Positions 27,470-35,825 of a stretch of 64,000 nt of DNA are shown here, in pieces. Under the pieces are notes generated by a model. It was not told the origin of the DNA. It was given only the letters and a program-made list of their open reading frames with translations, and did no database searches. The number at the start of each line of letters is the position of its first letter. Position 1 is the stretch's first letter. Source of the DNA: Algoriphagus mannitolivorans DSM 15301 (GTDB lineage Bacteria; Bacteroidota; Bacteroidia; Cytophagales; Cyclobacteriaceae); the NCBI RefSeq assembly GCF_000429425.1, contig NZ_KE386902.1, positions 423,081 to 487,080 on the forward strand, given 5' to 3'. The translations under genes were made by a program, and so were the position numbers.

Positions 27470-28666
27470 ATGAGTTTCCAAAGAGCTGAAAAAGAGACTA
27501 TTCAAAGACGACTTCAAGATGAGCCTAGGAGGTTCATTCAGGTTATCTATGGACCAAGACAAGTGGGTAAGACTACCTTGGTTCGTCAGGTGATCCGGGA
27601 TTTGAATTATCCTTATGACTTGGTAGCCGCAGATGCCGTGGCCGCTACGGATCGGATGTGGATTACGCAACAATGGGAAAATGCCCGCTTCAAGCGGCAG
27701 CTATCTCCTCAAACCCCCTATTTGCTCGTGATCGATGAGGTCCAAAAAATCGATAACTGGAGCGAGCAGGTCAAAGCCGAATGGGATCGGGATACGATGG
27801 AAGAGTTGGACATTCGGGTCATTTTACTGGGTTCGTCCCGATTGATGCTACAGCAGGGCTTGACCGAGTCGCTAGCGGGGAGATTTGAATCCACCTATTT
27901 GGGTCATTGGTCCTATCTGGAAATGAAACATGCTTTCGGGCTTACTGCTGAAGAATACATCTGGTTTGGAGGTTATCCCGGTGCGATCACACTCAAAGAG
28001 GACGAAGACCGGTGGAAGGCCTACGTCCGAGATTCTCTTTTGGAGACGAGCATTTCCCGGGATATTCTTATGCTGACTCGGGTGGATAAGCCGGCGCTCA
28101 TGAAGCGCCTATTCGAAATCGGTTCTTCCTATTCTGGTCAGGTGCTCAGCTATACCAAAATCATGGGACAGCTAGCCGATGCGGGCAATACCACTACCCT
28201 CGCTAATTATCTGGTACTGCTCAATGAGGCTGGGCTATTAGGAGGACTTGAGAAATATAGTCCCAATGTGGTACGAAAGCGCTCCTCAAGCCCCAAATTC
28301 CAAGTGCACAACACTGCCATCATGTCGGGGATATCCAATGAGACCTTCGGAACTCTCAAGGCCGATCATCGGGCTTGGGGGCGCTGGGTCGAGTCTGCTG
28401 TAGGTGCCCACCTGATCAATCAATCTTTCAAGATCAAAAAGCTAAACCTCTACTATTGGAGGGAAGCCAATGATGAAGTGGATTTCATAGTCGAATACCA
28501 AAAACGGATCATTGCAATGGAAGTAAAGACCTCCAAAGTCGGTGGATTGGCTGGCTTGAATACCTTTGCAAAAGCTTTCAGTCCTGAAAAATCCCTGGTT
28601 ATCGGCACCGATGGGATACCATGGGAAGACTTCTTGCAGATGAATGTATTGGATTTGTTTGGATAA
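27470..28666 (+). CDS. AAA+ ATPase with DUF4143 domain
   Basis: A 398-residue member of the large AAA+/DUF4143 family that is abundant and often solitary in Bacteroidota and archaea; function unknown. Walker A GPRQVGKTT is at 28-36, Walker B 'LLVIDEVQKI' near 80-89, and the sensor-type 'VILLGSSRLML' near 116. The DUF4143 part (about 180-390) ends in 'DEVDFIVEYQKRIIAMEVKT', which has the D...ExK layout of PD-(D/E)XK nucleases. The gene stands alone, with its own terminator, between 31-bp direct repeats and ACTCA dyads. Its GC content is like the neighbours', so transfer is suggested only by the repeats. Confidence 0.9.
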   Translation: MSFQRAEKETIQRRLQDEPRRFIQVIYGPRQVGKTTLVRQVIRDLNYPYDLVAADAVAATDRMWITQQWENARFKRQLSPQTPYLLVIDEVQKIDNWSEQVKAEWDRDTMEELDIRVILLGSSRLMLQQGLTESLAGRFESTYLGHWSYLEMKHAFGLTAEEYIWFGGYPGAITLKEDEDRWKAYVRDSLLETSISRDILMLTRVDKPALMKRLFEIGSSYSGQVLSYTKIMGQLADAGNTTTLANYLVLLNEAGLLGGLEKYSPNVVRKRSSSPKFQVHNTAIMSGISNETFGTLKADHRAWGRWVESAVGAHLINQSFKIKKLNLYYWREANDEVDFIVEYQKRIIAMEVKTSKVGGLAGLNTFAKAFSPEKSLVIGTDGIPWEDFLQMNVLDLFG

Positions 28667-28694
28667 AAGACAGTCATTTGGCTGTCTTTTTTTT
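28665..28694 (+). terminator. Rho-independent terminator of the ATPase gene
   Basis: Nine-bp stem (28665-28673 with 28682-28690) with an 8-nt loop and a T tract, overlapping the stop codon. Confidence 0.85.
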
Positions 28695-28699
28695 GCTTA

Positions 28700-28730
28700 A
28701 AAATTATTTTATAAATAGCTGTATATCAAT
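28700..28730 (+). repeat. Right direct repeat (31 bp) flanking the ATPase gene
   Basis: Second copy of the 27367-27397 repeat, two mismatches, same orientation. It begins right after the ATPase terminator. Confidence 0.72.
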
Positions 28731-28752
28731 TGGTAAATTCACTTTTTTAGAT

Positions 28753-28776
28753 TTTACTCAATAAGCTGAGTAAAAT
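28753..28776. repeat. TTTTACTCA/TGAGTAAAA palindrome
   Basis: A 9-bp perfect inverted repeat around a 6-bp spacer, followed by another ACTCA half-site (28779-28783). Same half-site as before the ATPase gene. Confidence 0.6.
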
Positions 28777-28795
28777 TACTCAATAGATTCCTTTA

Positions 28796-28965
28796 GCCAC
28801 AAAATCACCAAGGTACGAAAGGAGATTCTATTGTTTTTCGGAAAGAGTTTCCAGCAGATTTAAAGAGAAAAAAGACACAGATTTTCACAGATTTGGCTAC
28901 CAAATAGGGCCTCCATTGTTAGAAACCCTTTGCGCTCTTAATTTACCCTTGGAGGCCTTTGTGGC
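28796..28965. repeat. MITE-like element with imperfect terminal inverted repeats
   Basis: The ends 28796-28813 (GCCACAAAATCACCAAGG) and 28947-28965 (CCTTGGAGGCCTTTGTGGC) are near inverted copies of each other, enclosing about 130 bp with no coding potential. Text of the type 'ccacaaa...ccaagg' and 'cacagattttcacagattt' is common as dispersed intergenic repeats in Bacteroidota. It abuts the 3' end of sbcC. Confidence 0.4.
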
Positions 28966-28970
28966 AAATA

Positions 28971-31900
28971 CTAATAAGAATACCGAATCTGAGATCCTTT
29001 TTCTGCGTCAAGTTCAATCTGAGCGAATACCCCAATCTCCTGCTGCAGTTCTTCCACATGGCTGATGATGCCGACGACTCGGTTTTCGTGCCTTAGTGCT
29101 TTGAGCGTCTCAAACACCACCCGTAGGGAGTTTCGGTCCAAGGCTCCGAAGCCTTCGTCCAGAAAGAAAAAGCTTTGGTCTGCCTGATTGAGTGCTTTGA
29201 CTTTTTCTGCCAAGGCCAGGGCGAGGCAAAGGGAAGCTTGGAAAGTCTGCCCTCCAGAAAGTGTCTTCAGCAGGCGCTTTTTCCCTCCGTTGAGATAATC
29301 CACCACCCAAAATGTATTGCTGTCGTCAATTTCCAAGCTCAGGCTGTTTTTGGTCAGCTTCATAAATCGCAGGTTGGCGGTATTGCAAAGCTCTCGGAGA
29401 TAAATGGAACTGACGTATTTGACAAACCCTTTTCCAAAAAACAGTCTTTCCAGCTCCCGAAGTCCACTTTCCCGATTTTCGATTTCATGGAAAGATTGGG
29501 CCAATTTTTCCTTTTCTTTCAGCTTCAAGGTCATTTCTTTCAGGGATTCTTGAAGCAGAACAAGTTGATTTTGCAGGGTCTTGGACTGGACTTGAAGCTG
29601 CTCAAGTTTCTGCTGTTTGGATAAAAAACTATCTTCTGAAAAGGCCTGAACTCCTTCCTCTGCCTGAAGTTCGGCGATTCGAGATCGTGTAATGGCCAGT
29701 TTTTGGTCGAATTGCTGGATTTCCAAGGCTGTTTTTTCCGCATCCAGAGAATGGTGAAAAAGCCGAACTAAGGAGTTCTCGTCTGAAAACCCATGCTTGG
29801 TTTTCAGCTTTTCAAACTCTTCTTCTAAACCTTTGATTTTTTCGGTGTTTTCCTTCACCTGATTTTTATAGTGCTCGATGTCTGCCAGGTTTTTGGTTTG
29901 GGCAGCTCTTCTTTCCTGAAGATACTTTTGTTTTCCCAACAGCTCCGAGGCGGCTTTTTCGATGTCTTTTTCTACGCCGAGAATTGAATGTAGGATTTGC
30001 GCAGTTTCTTTCAAGAAAAAGGGTTTGCAGAAAGTCGGATCCTTGATTTCCTCCTGCTTGGTGCGAATTCTAGAGGTGATTTCCTGGGCGGCCATTTGTG
30101 CAAGCTGCAATTGCTTCTCAGACTTTTCAGTGATTTCCCGACTGGTCGACCAGTTTTTTCGCTTGACTTGCATTTGCTGGTGAAGTGCTTCTTTTTGAGA
30201 ATGGATCTGGGAGAGCTGAGTGATTTGCACAGCCAGCTCTTCCTCCGTTTGGATCTTCCAGGTCTGAAGCTTAGCCCAAAACTCTTGCTGTTGAACTTCC
30301 AGACTTTGAATTTCCTTAAGCTTATCCTGAAGGTTTCGTGCCAGATTATCCAGGTTGTTTTGCTCAACTTTTTCCTTTTGGATCAAGGCGAGGATTTTCT
30401 CCAATTCGTCCTTTTCCCGGTTGATTTGCAATTCTTTCGCTTTGATTTCGCTTTCTTCGGAATGGGTCTGGATCGGATAGGGATGCTCCATGGCTCCGCA
30501 AAAAGGGCAAGGTTCGCCTGAGACCAAAAGATGGGCATGAGCATTTAGTCCTTGCTTTCTCATCAGTTTTTCACGTTCGGCCTCCAAATTTCTAATTTTC
30601 GATTTTTGGGTTTCGGTCCAGGTTTCCAGACTTTTTTCACCTTTAGGGATCCGATGCTTGATCTCTTCCAGCAGGGTCTTGATCTTATGATCTTCCGCTT
30701 CAAAATTCCCCTTGATTCGCTTCAGATCAGCCAATCTTTCCTGGTTTGGCTTCAGTTGATTTTGGATGGTTTTCAGATCACTGAGAAGTGCCGGATCAGC
30801 TGAAGGGATAGATTCAGCTTGGCTTTCCAGCGCTTGGATGTCGAGCTCGAGTTGGCGGAGGAGGGCTTTTTGAGACTCCAATTCGGGCTGTAGCGTTTCT
30901 ACCTGTTTCTGCGCCGTTTCCAGTTTGCCGCTCCATTCCTGGATTTCGATGACTTTATGAAGGTCCCGGATTTTGGCTTCCCGACTGGAGCGCTCCTCAT
31001 TTTTTTTGCGTAGTTCTTGCTCCTCCACTTCGAGTTGAGCGATTTCTTTTTCAAAACCTTCCTTAAATCGCTCGCAATCGGTCACGCTGACTTGGTATTT
31101 TTCCAAATCCTTTTTGCGGTCTTGAAGCTGATCCCAAATTGGCCGAAGGTAAGTTTTGGCTGTGATGAATTCTTTATATAGCTGACGTTGCTCTTCTAGT
31201 TCAGGCAACTTTTTTTCCAAGCCACTCAGTTGAGCCTTCAGCTCCTGAAGTTGGAGATAGGACCTTCGGCTTAGCTCCAACTTTCTAAATTCCTGCTCGG
31301 TCTGGGTCAAGGCTAGCACAGCTTTTTGATTTTCTGTTTCCAGATTGGCCTGTTCGGTTTGTTTTTCCTGAAGGAATTCCGGAGAAATACTTTCCAGATT
31401 ATCCAAAAGAGCCTTTAGCCGAGTTTTTTCCAGTTCGGCTGCTTTTCTGAGTTCCCCCGCTTTGGAAGAAAGGTCAAAGCGGTCCAATCCAAAGAGCTGC
31501 TGCATCATATCTGCCCGCTCCTTTGGGGACTGATCGATAAATTCCCGGAATTTCCCCTGAGGAATGATTACAGTCTGTTTGAAATGCTCCTTGCTCATGC
31601 CGATCAACTCATCAGCCTTTTGGTCTACAGCTTCCCAGTCTGAGCCTTGCCATTGATAAAAGGTATGCTCTCCGGTTTCTATTTTCTCAGGGTCTTTTTT
31701 GTTTCGCTTGGCAGCATAGCGGGCAAGGTAGGTTTTGGTATTGTTCTTTCCTGAGCGGAAGGTAAAATTGATCAAGAGGTGGCTACTTTGAAGGTTCACC
31801 ATGCTCGATCGTTCTCCGGTGGCGGCCAGGCGCTCTGTACTTCCGTAAAGTGCGAGAAGGATGCCTTCCAGAATGGATGATTTCCCACTTCCTACCGCAC

Positions 31901-32003
31901 CAAAAATTCCAAACAGCCCGGCAGCGGTTAGTTTATCAAACTCGATCGTTTGTTTTTCACGATAGGAGTAAAGGCCTTCGATTTCCAGTCGTACAGGGAT
32001 CAT
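28971..32003 (-). CDS. sbcC: Exonuclease subunit SbcC
   Basis: SbcC is the Rad50-like ATPase partner of the SbcD nuclease; together they open DNA hairpins and process ends. The 1010-residue product has Walker A GAVGSGKSS (about 35-43), a very long coiled coil, and a zinc hook CPFC near residue 500 in the middle of it. The C-terminal part holds the ABC signature (LKTLSGGQTFQASLCLALAL) and Walker B (FFFLDEGFGALD). Length is close to E. coli SbcC (1048). The start codon overlaps the sbcD stop by 4 bases (ATGA), so the two are translationally coupled. Confidence 0.96.
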   Translation of the reverse strand: MIPVRLEIEGLYSYREKQTIEFDKLTAAGLFGIFGAVGSGKSSILEGILLALYGSTERLAATGERSSMVNLQSSHLLINFTFRSGKNNTKTYLARYAAKRNKKDPEKIETGEHTFYQWQGSDWEAVDQKADELIGMSKEHFKQTVIIPQGKFREFIDQSPKERADMMQQLFGLDRFDLSSKAGELRKAAELEKTRLKALLDNLESISPEFLQEKQTEQANLETENQKAVLALTQTEQEFRKLELSRRSYLQLQELKAQLSGLEKKLPELEEQRQLYKEFITAKTYLRPIWDQLQDRKKDLEKYQVSVTDCERFKEGFEKEIAQLEVEEQELRKKNEERSSREAKIRDLHKVIEIQEWSGKLETAQKQVETLQPELESQKALLRQLELDIQALESQAESIPSADPALLSDLKTIQNQLKPNQERLADLKRIKGNFEAEDHKIKTLLEEIKHRIPKGEKSLETWTETQKSKIRNLEAEREKLMRKQGLNAHAHLLVSGEPCPFCGAMEHPYPIQTHSEESEIKAKELQINREKDELEKILALIQKEKVEQNNLDNLARNLQDKLKEIQSLEVQQQEFWAKLQTWKIQTEEELAVQITQLSQIHSQKEALHQQMQVKRKNWSTSREITEKSEKQLQLAQMAAQEITSRIRTKQEEIKDPTFCKPFFLKETAQILHSILGVEKDIEKAASELLGKQKYLQERRAAQTKNLADIEHYKNQVKENTEKIKGLEEEFEKLKTKHGFSDENSLVRLFHHSLDAEKTALEIQQFDQKLAITRSRIAELQAEEGVQAFSEDSFLSKQQKLEQLQVQSKTLQNQLVLLQESLKEMTLKLKEKEKLAQSFHEIENRESGLRELERLFFGKGFVKYVSSIYLRELCNTANLRFMKLTKNSLSLEIDDSNTFWVVDYLNGGKKRLLKTLSGGQTFQASLCLALALAEKVKALNQADQSFFFLDEGFGALDRNSLRVVFETLKALRHENRVVGIISHVEELQQEIGVFAQIELDAEKGSQIRYSY

Positions 32004-33226
32004 GAGGGGTCGTTTTGGCTGATGATTTCTTTGAAAAGTTCGAGCAGTTCTGCATTGGGTTCCTGGCCTTTTTCACTTTGGTAGTACATCCGAAAGAGGC
32101 TTTCCATATCCTTTTCCAAATCGTCCACATGAAGTGTGAAATTTTCCTGCCCAGTAGGATTTTGGAGTTGGGGGATCAGGTTGACTACCCCGTCATGGGC
32201 TTTGAGAATAGCCTTTCGGGTACTGGCATCAATTGAGGTTTCTGTGACATAGGTGATTTCCACAAAGCAGCTTGGGTTTTGTTCCAGCCAGGAAAGGGTA
32301 GAAGCCAAGTTGTCAAACTTCACTCGGAATAGCGGTCGGCCTTGTTTGAGTCCAATGGGGCGATAGCTGACCGGTTGCCCAACTTGGGCCTCGATCAGCA
32401 CCACCTTTTTCTCCTGATCTGCCTCGGAAAAAGAATAGGCAAGAGGAGAACTGGAGTACACCACAGGAATGGATTCATGGCCTACAGCATGGTAGCGATG
32501 AAGATGGCCAAGTGCGGCGTATTGGATTTGAGGAGGGATATTCTGGGTAAAAAGGGCCTGAGTTCCGCCTACGTGTAGGATAGGCCGCTCAGATTCGGGT
32601 TCTGCCTCGGGCTTTTCTCCTTCTTTCATAAAGAAAAAATGGCCCACAAAGAGATTCAGTCCCTTTTCATCGCAATGTCGATCGGCTAATTCCTGCCATT
32701 TGGCGGAAAGGATTTTCCGGAATTGGGCTTCCCTATCTTCCTCTCCGAGGTAAGTGCGGAGGCTGACCTCATTGGCGTAGGGGGCCAAAATCACCCGGAC
32801 GGGGAAGTCCACTTGAGGCAGTTGAATTTCTACAAAACCGCTTTCGGATTTAGTGATCTCTACTCCAGATTCCAGCTTTCCGCAAGGAATTACGCTATCG
32901 TATCGGCTATAGAAGAATATCCCCAATTCCCTGGCCAATGGATCGGGTGCCTCGACAAATTGGGTGCTGTCGTGATTGCCGGAGATGGCGAGGATGGGTC
33001 GGGTACCGTTTTTAGAGAGGCGGCGCAGGGTTTTGTATAGCAGTTCGACCGCTTCGTGGGCTGGATTGAAGCTGTCAAAGATATCTCCTGCGAGCAAAAC
33101 TAAATCTACCTGCTCTTGATCAGCGATCTGGCAGATTTCGTCCAGTACCAATTTTTGCTCTTCCAGTCTGGAGAATTCTTGAAGCCGTTTGCCGAGGTGC
33201 CAGTCGGCGGTGTGGAGTATTTTCAT
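32000..33226 (-). CDS. sbcD: Exonuclease subunit SbcD
   Basis: SbcD is the Mre11-like Mn2+-dependent nuclease. The 408-residue product has the metal motifs in order: DWHLGK (about 8-13), GDIFDS, SGNHDS, 'GHFF' and GHLHRYH. The frame is open to a TTG at 33235, but the ATG at 33226 gives the canonical start MKILHTADWHLG. It is first in the sbcDC pair. A short tandem heptamer repeat lies immediately upstream of the start. Confidence 0.95.
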   Translation of the reverse strand: MKILHTADWHLGKRLQEFSRLEEQKLVLDEICQIADQEQVDLVLLAGDIFDSFNPAHEAVELLYKTLRRLSKNGTRPILAISGNHDSTQFVEAPDPLARELGIFFYSRYDSVIPCGKLESGVEITKSESGFVEIQLPQVDFPVRVILAPYANEVSLRTYLGEEDREAQFRKILSAKWQELADRHCDEKGLNLFVGHFFFMKEGEKPEAEPESERPILHVGGTQALFTQNIPPQIQYAALGHLHRYHAVGHESIPVVYSSSPLAYSFSEADQEKKVVLIEAQVGQPVSYRPIGLKQGRPLFRVKFDNLASTLSWLEQNPSCFVEITYVTETSIDASTRKAILKAHDGVVNLIPQLQNPTGQENFTLHVDDLEKDMESLFRMYYQSEKGQEPNAELLELFKEIISQNDPS

Positions 33227-33230
33227 TTTT

Positions 33231-33250
33231 GTCAACAGTCAACAGTCAAC
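33231..33250. repeat. GTCAACA tandem heptamer (2.9 copies)
   Basis: GTCAACA is repeated almost three times directly upstream of sbcD. Heptamer arrays also occur at 59763-59811 with a different unit. Confidence 0.6.
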
Positions 33251-33410
33251 GGCCCACAGTGGCAGAAAATAAGTTTGAATGCATTCATAAAAATTCAAGC
33301 TCTGGGATTGACTAAACATTATTCACTAAGATAGTCCAAGGCAGGAGATCTGCCAAGGGAAAGGAAGGTGATGACAGCAATTGGCATTTTTATTGTCAAA
33401 CAGGGCGGAA

Positions 33411-33947
33411 ATGTTAGATTCGGTCGTGAAAATAAAACTCCTTTTAGTCTTGATGATGGGTGTGCTAAGCTTTGAGGCCCTAGCCAAATCAGATTCCTTG
33501 CTGCTTCAAGAAGGCACGGCAAGTTTTTATGGGAGGAAATTCCATGGAAAAAAGACGGCAAGTGGGGAGGTTTTTTCCTTGGACAGCCTGACTGCTGCCC
33601 ATAAGCGTTTGCCTTTGGGAACCTGGGTGCGGGTAATCAACCAAAAGAATGGCTTATCGGTGGTGGTTCGTATCAATGATCGGCTTCCCATCTATTCTAA
33701 AAGGCAAATTGACATCAGTAGGGCAGCGGCGGAGCGGATCGAGATGGTCCAGGATGGCTTGGCGAAAGTACGAATTGAGGCGTTGGATTTGGATGAATTG
33801 GACCGGCTGGTAGACTATTATGCGGATAAGGAGCATTCCGGGTTGCGGATCAGACCTTTCCATCGGGTAGTCCCAATTCCCAAAAGAGAACTGGACCTGA
33901 GTTTGAAAAAGGTAAAGCTTGAAAGGGGTAACTTTTTTATTCTTTGA
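33411..33947 (+). CDS. RlpA-like septal ring / cell-wall protein
   Basis: The 178-residue product has a signal peptide (about 1-24, ending SFEALA) and an RlpA double-psi beta-barrel: 'GTASFYGRKFHGKKTASGE', 'TAAHKRLPLGTWVRV' and 'VRINDRLPIYSKRQIDISRA'. RlpA proteins are lytic transglycosylases acting on denuded glycan strands; the catalytic region with His and Asp (TAAHKRLPLGT, INDR) is present. No SPOR domain follows, so it is a minimal version. The ATG at 33411 (purine-rich GGCGGAA before it) is chosen over a TTG at 33381. A relic sequence and the duplicated module begin 20 nt after its stop. Confidence 0.88.
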   Translation: MLDSVVKIKLLLVLMMGVLSFEALAKSDSLLLQEGTASFYGRKFHGKKTASGEVFSLDSLTAAHKRLPLGTWVRVINQKNGLSVVVRINDRLPIYSKRQIDISRAAAERIEMVQDGLAKVRIEALDLDELDRLVDYYADKEHSGLRIRPFHRVVPIPKRELDLSLKKVKLERGNFFIL

Positions 33948-33966
33948 GTCTTTTAGAAAGGCCAAA

Positions 33967-34280
33967 TATGATCCCAAACATGCTTTTGTCGTTTCTCAGG
34001 GTCTTTGGATTCCCTTTTCCGAAGAATTCTTGGAAAGCGAGGAGGGCTTGCAGGGGGATTTATTTTTCTTTCAGAAATAGCCTAATGGGCTTTTGGCCAG
34101 CTAGTTAGCTTTACTAACTAAAAATTTTATTCCTGAAAATCAACTACTTGCCTAAAAGTGACAAAATATTTAAAAACTGATCTTGTTTTTTGGTTTTTTT
34201 CGGTTGTTAGTTTTCTAACGAAAGATCAAGGTCGGCGCGCAGTGTCTGGATTTTTCAACAGGACCAAAGGTTGGTTCTGG
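33967..34280 (+). repeat. Duplicated leader region, copy 1
   Basis: This 314-bp sequence recurs at 36170-36480. The first 110 or so bases read, in both copies, as the end of one open frame ('YDPKH.FV.S.GLWI...FLE.EEGLQ'), a probable gene relic. The last 82 bases (34199-34280) differ at only three positions from copy 2. It holds an inverted repeat TAGTTAG/CTAACTA (34102-34120), GTTAG/CTAAC (34206-34219) and a 9-bp hairpin at its end (34259-34279). No TAnnTTTG box is evident. It ends 26 nt before the start codon of the peptide gene, so it is probably a promoter plus structured leader. Confidence 0.85.
34259..34279 (+). promoter_or_regulatory. Conserved leader hairpin, copy 1
   Basis: CAGGACCAA and TTGGTTCTG pair over 9 bases (one G-T) around AGG. 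Copy 2 has the perfect version. It lies 27 nt before the peptide start codon, outside the likely ribosome binding site. Confidence 0.6.
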
Positions 34281-34306
34281 GGAGTGTTACCGATTAAAAT
34301 TTTAAT

Positions 34307-34549
34307 GTGATGAAAAAAATTGTTTTAAAAATTAGCCTCTTTAGTATTTGCCTCATGGGTTCCTTTTCGGCGTTTCCGTGTGGCGGTGTTTGGAATGCAT
34401 GTGGTTCTGATGATGTTATTGCTTTAGGCAGTGATGCACTGGATAATTGCTGCGCAGGATCTGCTATTGTAATTCATGACATTTGCGAAGGAAGAGCCTT
34501 TCTGATGGTTGTTCCTGAAAATGGTCCAAACTCAAGTTGTGGAGGGTAA
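34307..34549 (+). CDS. Small secreted six-cysteine peptide 1
   Basis: The 80-residue product has a clear signal peptide (about 1-22, cleavage after SFSA), leaving a mature peptide of about 58 residues with cysteines at 25, 32, 48, 49, 60 and 78, enough for three disulphides. I do not recognise a family. It shares the string GRAF, a six-cysteine count and gene position with the peptide at 36514, but little else. ATG at 34310 is an equal start candidate. The lipoprotein gene follows after 4 nt, so the two are one operon. Base composition is lower in GC than the flanking housekeeping genes. Secretion is likely; target and role unknown. Confidence 0.78.
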   Translation: MMKKIVLKISLFSICLMGSFSAFPCGGVWNACGSDDVIALGSDALDNCCAGSAIVIHDICEGRAFLMVVPENGPNSSCGG

Positions 34550-34553
34550 ATTC

Positions 34554-35657
34554 ATGAAAAGGTGCTTTTTCTTACTATGGATTATTCTTTCATGTTCTCC
34601 TAAAAGTAAGCATGATGAAGAATACGTTTTGACCATTGGCAAAGAAGAAGTTGTTAAATTAGGTACCTCAGGATTATCTTCTGAGGTGCCTTTTAAATTT
34701 TCTACAATTTCTAATGAGGAGGCATTGATTTTTAATCAGTTTTCCCGAACGATAGACACTATTACTTACAGTAAAAGAAAAATAGAAATAAAAAGAGGTA
34801 TTGAAGTCCCAATTGATGGTCCACAAGCAATTTCTGATTTTTCATATTTTTGGACTTGTGGCGAAAAATTAGTTTTATTTTTAACCGGGAATTCAATTAT
34901 ACAATGGGATTTGAATTTATATGATGTAAAGGAGATTCCATTTTCAGGATTTGATATATTTAATTCTGAGGAATATATAGCTATATCTAAAGGTAATGGG
35001 TATCATTTTAATTATACTGCATTTGATTGCGCAAGGGGTAATCTTTTTCTTTCTGTGAAAGGTATGATGGGTAAGGAAACCAAAATAGTTCAGTATAATT
35101 TTTACTCCAATATATTAAAGGTATTACCAATTGAAATAAATGATGATGAGTTAATCAGAAATACCATTGCTCTACCAAATGGCCTTGAAGCTATTAACTT
35201 TCCTGATTTACTATTTTTTGAAAATTTTTTACTTATTTCCTATACCTACAAATCAGATTTTCAAGTTTTTGATTTAAATACGGGAACAGAGAAGAAAATT
35301 AAGGTTTTGTCGAATCTTTTTCCTAATCAAAAGTCAGTACCCAAGATAGAAAACACACCAAGCCTAACTATAGATGCTTTGAAAATTTGGCAAGATGAAG
35401 TTTCATTTGGATCAATGGGAGTGTTAAATGAACAAACTTTATTTAGAATTGTAAGAGGAAAAAAAGAAGGTATCAGGGGTGAAGTTTTTATTGAATTGTT
35501 CAATAGACAGTTTGAAAAAATCTATGAAGGAAGTCTTTCAAAAGATAATGAGAATTTAGGTAGTCTGGTCCTTCCTTTCCTAGGAAAGGTTTGGATTCCT
35601 TCTTTAACTCAGAAAATTGAAGATGAATTAGTGTTGTATAGTGTTGATTTAAAATGA
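34554..35657 (+). CDS. Beta-propeller-like lipoprotein 1 (DUF4221-like)
   Basis: The 367-residue product has a lipoprotein signal (lipobox ILSC, Cys14) and a body built from repeated short strands ('IIQWDLNLYDVKEIPFSG', 'QVFDLNTGTEKKIKVL'), suggesting a 6-bladed propeller of the kind grouped as DUF4221 or TolB-like. It is very AT-rich, with codons such as TTT, ATA and AAA dominating. The ATG at 34554 is chosen because it starts the lipoprotein signal; the frame is open earlier, inside the peptide gene. It pairs with the six-cysteine peptide just upstream, as its counterpart does in copy 2. Confidence 0.8.
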   Translation: MKRCFFLLWIILSCSPKSKHDEEYVLTIGKEEVVKLGTSGLSSEVPFKFSTISNEEALIFNQFSRTIDTITYSKRKIEIKRGIEVPIDGPQAISDFSYFWTCGEKLVLFLTGNSIIQWDLNLYDVKEIPFSGFDIFNSEEYIAISKGNGYHFNYTAFDCARGNLFLSVKGMMGKETKIVQYNFYSNILKVLPIEINDDELIRNTIALPNGLEAINFPDLLFFENFLLISYTYKSDFQVFDLNTGTEKKIKVLSNLFPNQKSVPKIENTPSLTIDALKIWQDEVSFGSMGVLNEQTLFRIVRGKKEGIRGEVFIELFNRQFEKIYEGSLSKDNENLGSLVLPFLGKVWIPSLTQKIEDELVLYSVDLK

Positions 35658-35825
35658 TTTTCTAGAATGTTTTTTGTATGGAGAAAAGAATATTTATGTG
35701 ATATTTAAAGTAAATGAGGTGTCAGATTTGCAATTTAGCTGATTCCAATAAGTAAGGATTTAAAATTTCCACGATTTTAGACTAGCACAAAAAAATATTT
35801 TTATACTAATTCAATTACTCATAAC

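Noticed and set aside
27241..28970. Insertion sequence around the DUF4143 gene
   Set aside because: No transposase or DDE/HUH motif is encoded; only the flanking repeats remain as evidence, so I report a cassette instead.
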